From positions 1 to 29,190 of the IMG/VR virus record IMGVR_UViG_3300005518_000033: a stretch of 29,190 bases of DNA, one strand, 5' to 3'. Below the pieces are notes generated by a model that saw only the letters and a program-made list of their open reading frames with translations, had not been told where the DNA came from and searched no databases. Of this stretch, positions 15,671-22,731 are shown piece after piece. The stretch is from a virus. Numbering within the stretch: position 1 is the first letter of the stretch; every line of letters begins with the position of its first letter. A program made the translations under genes and the position numbers.

Positions 15671-17344
15671 ATGATCAAAGTAGAGATGCAACCTGGCGCT
15701 CGATCATTCTCTTTGCAAGCGCCGTCTGAGCTTCATATCGCACTTGTTGAAATCGGCGGTTCGCACTTTAGTTCATTTCAAAATGTTTACTCATATCCAG
15801 CAACGATCTTCTGTGCGCAAGCAGTGCGAACGCTTAGCCGTAATCTGAGCGTACCGTTAATAGCCGATGCTTTATTCCTTGAACTATGTGATAAGTATGA
15901 TCGCATTAAGCCGATGCGTGCGTGCACGGCTGAAGGAATGAAGCTTGAGCAACCGACTGTGCGCAAGGTTGATTCCTGGGAGTGGCAGTTACAGGCCTAT
16001 CATGTCGCCATGAATCTTGATGCTGTGATGTGGTGGATGGGTGTCGGCACCGGCAAGAGTAAGGTCGCAATAGACATCATTCAAAACGCAGAGCACAAGA
16101 AGATCATCTTGCTAATGCCTAACCACATTCTCAAAGACAACGAGTGTTGGGATCGTCACTTCGAGAACTACATGCGCGGTGAGTACATGCTTGAGGTACT
16201 TGACTACGGAGCATCGAAGGTCAACGCAGCCCGCGCAGCCTTGCAGATAAAACGCTTCGCCGGCAGCAAGACGCCCTTGATCATCGCAGTGAATTATGAC
16301 AGCGTCTGGCGCGGACAGCTTGCAGAGCAGTTGATAAGCTGGAATGCCGACTTTCTCATTAACGATGAGAGTCAGAAGATCAAGGCACCAGGTGGCAAGG
16401 CATCTCGCTACGTCGCTCGCTTGGCGCGTCACTGTACTCAAATCGCCGATCTTACTGGCAGCCTCATGCCTAACTCACAGCTAGACGTGTATGGTCAATT
16501 TCGCGCACTCGATCCCGGTATCTTTGGCACTTCCTTCAATCGTTTTCGTGATGAGTACGCGGTGATCTACAATCATAATGGGGTGCCGATAATTAACGGT
16601 TACAGGAATCAGAAACAACTTGCAGCGAAGATCGCGCCGATCACGGTACAAGTTGACGCGAAGGTGCTTGATCTCCCAGAACCTATTCATGACTCCCGCG
16701 TCTTCGATCTCTCACCAGAGGAGCGCAAGGTCTATGATGATATTGAAAAGCACTATTGCGCTGAGACCGCAGCCGGTTACATCACAATTACCAACGGTCT
16801 GACTAAGATATTGAGGCTTCAGCAACTCACGGGCGGTTGGTTGCCACTGCGTGAGGATGACGTGGAGGCACAACTAAAGAGAATCGGCACGTCGAAACAG
16901 GACTTGCTGCTTAATCTCATCGAAGACATCCCCAAAGAGGAGCCGGTTGTAGTGTACGCGCGTTTCAAAGCCGATTTAGAGTGCGTTGCTCTGGTGGCTA
17001 ATCTACTGAAGCGATCCTATGGTGAGATCAGTGGGCGTGCTTATGATAAGGCGTTGTGGGACAGAGGCGCGATTCAGGTATTAGGCGTGCAGGTGCAGGC
17101 CGGTAGTGGCATCGACACTTTGAAGCGAGCGCAGTACGGCATCTTTTATTCTGTGGGTTACTCTAATGGCGAATTCGAGCAATGCGTTGGAAGATTGCGA
17201 AGACCAGGAATGCGCAACTTTGCGTACTTCTATCATCTGGTAGGTAGGGACACGGTTGATGTCGCCGTATACAAAGCTCTGAAGTCCAAACAGAATGTCA
17301 AGGAAGAGATCATTAAGTACCTAAAAGGCATGGCAAAGGGTTGA
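15671..17344 (+). CDS. SNF2-type superfamily 2 DNA helicase / translocase
   Basis: A 557-aa protein with the helicase motifs in order: W-Q-L-Q-A-Y near 105-110, Walker A GVGTGKSK at 124-131, motif II DESQ at 232-235, a motif III variant TGSLMPN at 262-268, and motif VI QCVGRLRRPG at 504-513. This fits the small phage SNF2-like ATPases that precede primase and polymerase genes, which may remodel replication forks or act in recombination. The ATG at 15671 lies about 42 bases after the predicted transcription start. No Shine-Dalgarno is visible before it or before the in-frame ATG at 15686. It is the first gene of the block. Confidence 0.85.
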   Translation: MIKVEMQPGARSFSLQAPSELHIALVEIGGSHFSSFQNVYSYPATIFCAQAVRTLSRNLSVPLIADALFLELCDKYDRIKPMRACTAEGMKLEQPTVRKVDSWEWQLQAYHVAMNLDAVMWWMGVGTGKSKVAIDIIQNAEHKKIILLMPNHILKDNECWDRHFENYMRGEYMLEVLDYGASKVNAARAALQIKRFAGSKTPLIIAVNYDSVWRGQLAEQLISWNADFLINDESQKIKAPGGKASRYVARLARHCTQIADLTGSLMPNSQLDVYGQFRALDPGIFGTSFNRFRDEYAVIYNHNGVPIINGYRNQKQLAAKIAPITVQVDAKVLDLPEPIHDSRVFDLSPEERKVYDDIEKHYCAETAAGYITITNGLTKILRLQQLTGGWLPLREDDVEAQLKRIGTSKQDLLLNLIEDIPKEEPVVVYARFKADLECVALVANLLKRSYGEISGRAYDKALWDRGAIQVLGVQVQAGSGIDTLKRAQYGIFYSVGYSNGEFEQCVGRLRRPGMRNFAYFYHLVGRDTVDVAVYKALKSKQNVKEEIIKYLKGMAKG

Positions 17345-17354
17345 GGATCGTACA

Positions 17355-17678
17355 ATGTCTGCTAAAGCCGGAAATCTTTTGATTGATGATCCTGAGTTAG
17401 TTAGCTGGATCAAACAGAATCCGTTATACATCTTTCGAGAAAGCAAAGGATTTGCACTGCGCAATGCCGCAGCACGTTTGGGCCGCTCGCAGACTACTGT
17501 ATCAAAGTGGGAAGATGGGACAGCGTACCCTACTGAAGATAACATGAGGTTGATCGCTAAGATGATGAAGCTTGCCGTGGGCGAACTTAACAAGCAGTGG
17601 CGAGCTTGGTATCAGATCAAACATCCGTTGGAGCAAACACGTAGTGGCGACAAGCAAAAAGACACCAACAAAAACTGA
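17355..17678 (+). CDS. XRE/Cro-type helix-turn-helix regulator
   Basis: A 107-aa protein with a single helix-turn-helix at about residues 33-75: ALRNAAARLGRSQTTVSKWEDG, then YPTEDNMRLIAKMM, the classic Cro/C1 pattern. The recognition helix would be around SQTTVSKWE. The C-terminus is short, basic and lacks a RecA-cleavable peptidase domain, so it is not a LexA-like repressor. GAGG lies eight bases before the ATG. It is the second gene of the replication operon, which would suit feedback on the promoter upstream of the helicase. Its C-terminus overlaps the next gene by 35 bases. Confidence 0.8.
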   Translation: MSAKAGNLLIDDPELVSWIKQNPLYIFRESKGFALRNAAARLGRSQTTVSKWEDGTAYPTEDNMRLIAKMMKLAVGELNKQWRAWYQIKHPLEQTRSGDKQKDTNKN

Positions 17679-18243
17679 CGCACAACAGGAAGAGACCGCA
17701 CAACAGCAAAAGGTAGGACTGAGTCGTGCTACTCTCCTACAATTCGCGGTGCTTGATACACGCAAGGAAGCGTTGAAGAAAGAGTTAAAGGATGTCGAAG
17801 CCGCGCATAAGGTATTGCAAGAGCGCATCCTGGATCAGTTTCAACAAAGCGGTCTCGATTCGGTAAAGTTCTTAGGTCACTCCATCTACATCTCTAAACA
17901 ACTTTGGGCCAGACCAAAGGATGAAACTGTTTCGCGGGCGGCGTTGGTTGCAGCATTGAAGAAACACGGCTTCAAAGAATACATTAAAGAGGACTTCAAC
18001 GTTCAATCGGTGTCAGGCAGGTTGCGTGAATTGGAAAAGCAGTATCTTGAGATGCACCAGAAACAACCAAAAGAAGGTAGAAAGCCTTTTCGGTTAGCCA
18101 ACTATCTTCCAAAGCCTTTAGTCGCGGTATTGAAACTCGATCCTGATTACAGTATCCGCATTCAAGGCACCATCCCAACCGAAGATTTAGAACGTCTAAA
18201 AGAAGAGGTGAAGAACGATGGCGACAAGTCGAAAGAGCGCTAA
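17644..18243 (+). CDS. Coiled-coil replication-module protein, unknown function
   Basis: A 199-aa protein using GTG at 17644, chosen because GGAG at 17630-17633 is well placed; the longer frame from 17572 would overlap the regulator by more than 100 bases. Residues about 35-75 are a helical coiled coil (DTRKEALKKELKDVEAAHKVLQ). Then come a short beta pair (SVKFLGHSIYISKQLWARPKD), a helical domain and a C-terminal strand segment ending in YSIRIQG. This layout recurs in phage proteins of unknown function found next to recombination and ssDNA-binding genes. No catalytic residues are apparent. It overlaps the following gene by 26 bases. Confidence 0.65.
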   Translation: MATSKKTPTKTDAQQEETAQQQKVGLSRATLLQFAVLDTRKEALKKELKDVEAAHKVLQERILDQFQQSGLDSVKFLGHSIYISKQLWARPKDETVSRAALVAALKKHGFKEYIKEDFNVQSVSGRLRELEKQYLEMHQKQPKEGRKPFRLANYLPKPLVAVLKLDPDYSIRIQGTIPTEDLERLKEEVKNDGDKSKER

Positions 18244-19042
18244 GACGGGCAACGATTCGCAGGCGCTTGAGAAGTCTAACGGTCAACGCGAGCTTTCGCA
18301 TGAGAGTGTGCCGGTCGCGTTGGCGAGTGACAACATTGATGGTATGACCAAGATTCTGCAAGAGAATCTTGGATCAGCGGGAAGATTGAGCATTAGCGAT
18401 CTTACTCGCATCACCGTTCCGCCAGGCGGCGGCACAGCCTGGCAAATGCCAAATCCAATTGCGGGTAGCAAACCGAAGAACATTGATGCGCTTGATGTCG
18501 TGATCGTCGCATTCAAGGATCAAAAAGCATTCTGGAAAGAAGGACTTGACGAAAAAGGCGGCGGTAGTCCACCGGATTGTAGATCGTTGGATATGATTCA
18601 TGGTGTCGGTGATCCGGGCGGCTTCTGTAATGGCGGCGTCGATCAGCAACCCGAGCCGTGTCCATTCAACGTGTTCGGCAGTGCGAATGAGGGTGAAGGT
18701 GCTGGCAAGGCGTGTAAGGATTTACGCTTCATCTTCTTTCTTGAAGCAAAATCGCGGTTGCCGAAGCTTCTCATCGTACCGCCAACATCTCTACAAGCGA
18801 TGCGCCGGTACTTTATCAGCCTTGCAGAACAAGAGATACCGCATTACGGTGTTGTTACTCGCTTGGAGCTTGAGCCTGAGAAGAGCAAGAGCAACATCAA
18901 GTACTCTCGCATCGTTCCATCGGCCATCGCAGAGTTGAGCGATGAAGAGAAACTTACGGCGCTGAAATACAAAGAGACAATCGAACCGATGATCGGCAAT
19001 CTGGTAGTCACACAAGCCAAACAGGTTGCCGACGAAAAGTAA
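18218..19042 (+). CDS. Four-cysteine replication protein, possible ssDNA-binding or recombination role
   Basis: A 274-aa protein with GAGGTGAAG ahead of its ATG. Residues 1-40 are disordered. The core contains four cysteines at 121, 137, 148 and 166 in a Gly- and Pro-rich frame (CRS, FCNGG, CPFNVFGS, GKACKDLR), which looks like a zinc ribbon inserted in a beta-rich fold. The LPKLLIVPPTSLQAM strand-helix and a charged C-terminus follow. Similar cysteine layouts occur in phage proteins beside primase genes. An OB-fold ssDNA-binding or annealing role is my inference. Its N-terminus (MATSRK) and start codon region nearly copy those of the previous gene. Confidence 0.6.
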   Translation: MATSRKSAKTGNDSQALEKSNGQRELSHESVPVALASDNIDGMTKILQENLGSAGRLSISDLTRITVPPGGGTAWQMPNPIAGSKPKNIDALDVVIVAFKDQKAFWKEGLDEKGGGSPPDCRSLDMIHGVGDPGGFCNGGVDQQPEPCPFNVFGSANEGEGAGKACKDLRFIFFLEAKSRLPKLLIVPPTSLQAMRRYFISLAEQEIPHYGVVTRLELEPEKSKSNIKYSRIVPSAIAELSDEEKLTALKYKETIEPMIGNLVVTQAKQVADEK

Positions 19043-19112
19043 ATTTCACGATCAGTCAAGCAGTGAAGCCTTGCCAAACTTTTACTGAGTTGGTACGTCG
19101 GGAGTTACATTC

Positions 19113-20918
19113 ATGGCCCGTTCATTTCTTGGCTTGCTGTTTGATTCAAAGCCAAAAGATAGTTACATCCTGATATGGACTAAAGAAGAAGCACAGAAGC
19201 TCTCAAAGTGGTTTCAGGGTGTAGAATCAGCGAATAGGTATGCAGAGAAGGTTGGAAGCAAGGCGGATACGTATTTTGGAATTGGTCTTGCTTCCAGGTC
19301 TCTTGAATACAATCAACGAGTCCCTGCGCACGAAGTGGCGGGACTGCCTGGTTTGTGGATCGATGTAGACTATCTCACACCAGGCATTCACAAAAAGAAG
19401 AATCTGCCGAAAGATGAGAAAGAAGCTCTTTGGCTCATTGATCAGATGCCACTTGAACCTAGTGTGTTGGTTCATAGTGGGCACGGGTTTCAGGCGTATT
19501 GGCTGTTTCCAAAAGTCGTTAACATTCAAACAGGCGAGCAGCGCATCTACCTGGCCGATCTCAGCGAACGTTGGCAATACTATTGTAAGGCAATCGCGGA
19601 TACTAGAGGATGGGAAGTTGACTCAACTTTCGATCTGTCAAGAGTCTTTCGTATTCCTGAGACGTATAATCTCAAGGATAAAGACAAGCCAGTCAAAGTC
19701 GATCTTCGCAGTATAACAGATAAGCGGTATGCAGTTGATAGCATTGAAGTCATCCTTGAAGCGCAGAACGTTACTATTGGCGCTCCGTTGGCGGATGTCA
19801 GCGACAAGCGATCTAGGATACGTGGACTGGCCGCAGAGACAGAATTCACACTTAGTAAAGATGCAGCGCCACCAGTTACGAAGTTCAAGGCGCTCTATGA
19901 CAATGAACCAAAGTTCAAGGCAGCCTGGGAACATCAATGGACTGCCGGAGATCAGAGTCCCTCAAGCTACGATTGTAGTTTAGCGACTCTGGCTTTCAAT
20001 GTCGGTTGGAATGATCAAGAGATCGTTGATCTCTTGATCGCGCATCGCAGGAAGTATGATACTGATCTAAAATTACGAATTGACTATTATCAACGTACAC
20101 TGGCGGCAGCGAAACTCAGAGATGAAAAGATCGTACAAAGACAGAAGCCAATTAAGAAGGCTGTAGTCAATCCGCTAGTCAGTGATAAGCGAGAGAAGAA
20201 GACCGCGCAACAGATCAGGCAGGAAGAGGCACCACCAGAGGATGAGCCAAGTGAAAACAAAGAAAATAATCTTCAAGTGGTATCAGAAGCGTTTCAACTT
20301 AGCATTTTACGTATCGTTAAATACCTCTCCGATCCGCCGCAGTATGTCCTCTGTCTTGAGGGAGGTAAGGAGATCGAAGTAAAGCCAGCGGTGTTCATGA
20401 ATCAAGCATCGATGCGTACAACATTAGCAATTGCCGTGAATCGTAAGATTCCTAAGATGAAGCCGTCACAATGGGAATTCATGTCTGACTGCATGTTCGC
20501 AGCTATGGATGAAGTTGAGCCGGGTGATGAAACAACACATCTAGGTGCGATCTCTCATTATCTGTACAGGTTCTTACACACGCACTACAAACCGGAGCTT
20601 GTAGATGAGTCGCAGCATGATCGCGCAATGCGCGGAAAACCCGCAAAGCTGGCAGGGACGTGCTGTGTTGATGTCGATTCAATGATTCGTTTCGTCGCAA
20701 CTGAATTCAATCAGAAACTTGATAAGGCCACAGTACTACAACGATTGATGCGACTTGGTTGTACTAACCAAAAGAGATCACTGCGTAAAGGTCAACAAGT
20801 CACCAGTCGTAACTTTTGGATCATTCCAGAGAAGTTCATTGCTGATCATCAATTACTACTCAATGCGGAAGCCGAGATACTTGAAAACGAAAAAGAAGAG
20901 GTGTTGAGGGTGAACTGA
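19113..20918 (+). CDS. Archaeo-eukaryotic-type primase (PrimPol-like), stand-alone
   Basis: A 601-aa protein with GGGAG eight bases before the ATG. Catalytic motif I is WIDVD (DVD at 84-86), motif II is VHSGHGFQAYW (SGHG at 122-125), and motif III is probably the Asp at 170 or 174 in GWEVDSTFDLSRVFRIPET. This matches AEP-type primases of plasmids and phages. Residues about 262-335 form a PriCT-like helical domain with SLATLAFNVGWNDQEIVDLL and DYYQRTLAAA. A charged linker follows (370-385). The last 210 residues look like a winged-helix or DNA-binding domain. There is no Walker motif, so unlike many P4/D5-type primases it is not fused to a helicase. Confidence 0.8.
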   Translation: MARSFLGLLFDSKPKDSYILIWTKEEAQKLSKWFQGVESANRYAEKVGSKADTYFGIGLASRSLEYNQRVPAHEVAGLPGLWIDVDYLTPGIHKKKNLPKDEKEALWLIDQMPLEPSVLVHSGHGFQAYWLFPKVVNIQTGEQRIYLADLSERWQYYCKAIADTRGWEVDSTFDLSRVFRIPETYNLKDKDKPVKVDLRSITDKRYAVDSIEVILEAQNVTIGAPLADVSDKRSRIRGLAAETEFTLSKDAAPPVTKFKALYDNEPKFKAAWEHQWTAGDQSPSSYDCSLATLAFNVGWNDQEIVDLLIAHRRKYDTDLKLRIDYYQRTLAAAKLRDEKIVQRQKPIKKAVVNPLVSDKREKKTAQQIRQEEAPPEDEPSENKENNLQVVSEAFQLSILRIVKYLSDPPQYVLCLEGGKEIEVKPAVFMNQASMRTTLAIAVNRKIPKMKPSQWEFMSDCMFAAMDEVEPGDETTHLGAISHYLYRFLHTHYKPELVDESQHDRAMRGKPAKLAGTCCVDVDSMIRFVATEFNQKLDKATVLQRLMRLGCTNQKRSLRKGQQVTSRNFWIIPEKFIADHQLLLNAEAEILENEKEEVLRVN

Positions 20919-20920
20919 AA

Positions 20921-21124
20921 ATGTTCTTACTTTGTAGAGATCACGACATCGGCCTATGTGAACAGCATAAGAATCAGTGCGCAGATGTAAAATGTGTTCC
21001 GCAATCTGATCCACGTGTCAAGGGTTGTATGATTTGCGATGGCATGCTGCTGCCGCGCGATGACCGGGCACGAGTAAATACAGCCTTTAAAAAGTCCGAG
21101 GGTAAATTCAATAATGAGCTATAG
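20921..21124 (+). CDS. Small cysteine-rich, probably zinc-binding protein
   Basis: A 67-aa protein with Cys or His at positions 5, 8, 13, 16, 20, 25, 36 and 39 (CRDH, CEQH, CADVKC, CMIC), enough for one or two zinc sites. GAGGGTGAAC lies upstream of the ATG. It sits between primase and thymidylate synthase and overlaps the latter by 11 bases. Function is unknown; a DNA-binding or adaptor role is possible. Confidence 0.6.
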   Translation: MFLLCRDHDIGLCEQHKNQCADVKCVPQSDPRVKGCMICDGMLLPRDDRARVNTAFKKSEGKFNNEL

Positions 21125-21950
21125 CTGCAAGATCATCAAAGACTCGATTTCAAAGGCAGGTAAGCGTCTCACAACGATGGAGATCACCTTTCCGCGCATC
21201 GTATTATCTGAATTCAACACGCATCGTGTGTTCTCGCGCAACTCAGCATCATCGCGCGCCATTCCGATCCGAAAGATGATGGATCGTGTATTGACTGATC
21301 CTTTCATTCCTGCTCGGTTTCCAAAGAACGATAAAGGTATGCAGCCAAACGGATACTTTGAACCGGGCGACAGTGAATACGAGATTGCTCATAACATCTG
21401 GCTAGGTGCTCGCAACGCGGCTATTGGCTTCTGCGAACGTCTTGATGAGAACAAAGTACACAAACAGATCGCTAACCGGCTGTTAGAACCCTTCATGTGG
21501 CACACTGTAATCGTTACGGCTACTGAGTGGGCCAACTTCTTCAAGCTGCGCACTCATACAGACGCGCAAGAGCAGATCAAGATCATTGCTGATATGATGT
21601 ATGAAGCCTATCATAGTCAGACACAACAACCTCAAGAGCTTGATTATTTCGGTCAGTGGCACACGCCCTATGTCGAGGACGATGAGATGCCGCATGGCAC
21701 TATTCGCAATCAGGTTTCAGTTGCGCGCTGCGCCCGCGTCTCTTACCTCACGCATGATGGCAAGCGAGATATTGATAAGGACATTGAATTATTCTACAGA
21801 CTTGAAACAAGTAATCATTGGTCGCCATTTGAGCACGTCGCTAAACCGGAAACAGCAGTTTATCAGTCTGGTAACTTTATTGGCTGGCATCAGCTAAGGA
21901 AAGACTACATCGGTCGAGAAAATGTGACATTGTTTACGAAAGATGAGTAA
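21114..21950 (+). CDS. thyX: Flavin-dependent thymidylate synthase (ThyX family)
   Basis: A 278-aa protein. The family signature RHRxxSxNxxSxR appears as THRVFSRNSASSR at 36-48, with Thr in place of the first Arg. Also visible are the helical WANFFKLRTHTDAQEQI segment, where HxDAQ-type residues bind flavin or dUMP, and the C-terminal WHQLRKDY segment. ThyX converts dUMP to dTMP using methylenetetrahydrofolate, FAD and NADPH. Length and motif order are normal. It lies with other nucleotide-pool genes and probably supplies dTMP during replication. It ends TAATG with the next gene. Confidence 0.85.
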   Translation: MSYSCKIIKDSISKAGKRLTTMEITFPRIVLSEFNTHRVFSRNSASSRAIPIRKMMDRVLTDPFIPARFPKNDKGMQPNGYFEPGDSEYEIAHNIWLGARNAAIGFCERLDENKVHKQIANRLLEPFMWHTVIVTATEWANFFKLRTHTDAQEQIKIIADMMYEAYHSQTQQPQELDYFGQWHTPYVEDDEMPHGTIRNQVSVARCARVSYLTHDGKRDIDKDIELFYRLETSNHWSPFEHVAKPETAVYQSGNFIGWHQLRKDYIGRENVTLFTKDE

Positions 21951-22336
21951 TGAGTGTCAAATACGAAGATCAGTTAGAGTTGATGAATCGCGTTCTCTCT
22001 GCGCAGATATCAGAAGATTTCATCAGAAAAATGAAAGCTCGGATGTTTGTAGGTTATTTTCGTTACGGCGAATCAACGCAATATAAAAAAGATCATTCAT
22101 ATAAGATCGTTGATACAATCCAAAAACGCATCGCTGCTTATGAAGAAACAGGAAACTTGGAACACTTAATCGATGCGGCCAACTTTTGCATGATCGAATA
22201 TAAAGCGCCACAGCATCCTGATGCCCACTTTGAAACCGTTGAAGAGGAGGATCACACTAAGAGGCTAGGGATTGTTAGAGACGCTGAAACGTTACTCAGA
22301 TATGAAGATGAAACGAAGAGGGGCTTGTTGGAATGA
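21950..22336 (+). CDS. Conserved phage protein, unknown, near dNTP genes
   Basis: A 128-aa mainly helical protein. The recognisable core runs from KMKARMFVGYFRYGE, through RIAAYEETGNLEHLIDAANFCMIEY, to the HPDAHFE segment. This arrangement is familiar from phage and mobile-element proteins of unknown function. The conserved Glu-Thr-Gly-Asn and Asp-Ala-Ala-Asn helices recall MazG-like pyrophosphohydrolases, but the canonical EExxD metal motif is not seen. It is coupled to thyX by a one-base overlap and to the next gene by ATGA. Confidence 0.6.
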   Translation: MSVKYEDQLELMNRVLSAQISEDFIRKMKARMFVGYFRYGESTQYKKDHSYKIVDTIQKRIAAYEETGNLEHLIDAANFCMIEYKAPQHPDAHFETVEEEDHTKRLGIVRDAETLLRYEDETKRGLLE

Positions 22337-22731
22337 CAGAGCTTAAAGTACCACTACTCTACTATCTTGCTTCAGCCTATGATCACCATGAATCAAAGGT
22401 AAAGGCTGCGCGTTACATGGATGTGCTGGCACTGACTATTCAACTGATCGACAAGAGTTATCATATCTTCTCGCCTATTGTACATAATCATTTTGTTGCT
22501 GAAACACTGCAAACCAGGGAGAAAGGCGCGTTTGAATTTTGGAAAGCTTATGACACTAACATCCTGGGCCGGTGCGATGTCTTGCTAATCTATTGCGATG
22601 ATGAAGGCAATTGGCGCAAGAGTGCCGGGATCAACGGCGAGTATTCATTCGCTTTGGTGAGACAGATCAAAGTAATGTATGTTGTTCGTGTTGGTGAAGG
22701 TTTCGAGATCAGGAACCATGAACCTAAGTGA
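22333..22731 (+). CDS. DUF1937 / nucleoside deoxyribosyltransferase-like protein
   Basis: A 132-aa protein with the DUF1937 pattern: YYLASAYDHHESKVKAARY at the N-terminus, FSPIVHNHFVAE, FWKAYDTNILGRCDVLLIY and GINGEYSFAL. The fold is the Rossmann-like one of nucleoside 2-deoxyribosyltransferases, in which a Glu in the last segment is the nucleophile (here in NGEY). A role in deoxynucleoside turnover is likely but untested for this branch. GAGGGG lies upstream of the ATG. It overlaps the polymerase start by 14 bases. Confidence 0.7.
   Translation: MTELKVPLLYYLASAYDHHESKVKAARYMDVLALTIQLIDKSYHIFSPIVHNHFVAETLQTREKGAFEFWKAYDTNILGRCDVLLIYCDDEGNWRKSAGINGEYSFALVRQIKVMYVVRVGEGFEIRNHEPK

Noticed and set aside
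19060-19112. Promoter before the primase gene (TTGCCA with a box 17 bases later)
   Set aside because: The downstream hexamer TACGTC matches the -10 consensus in only two positions.
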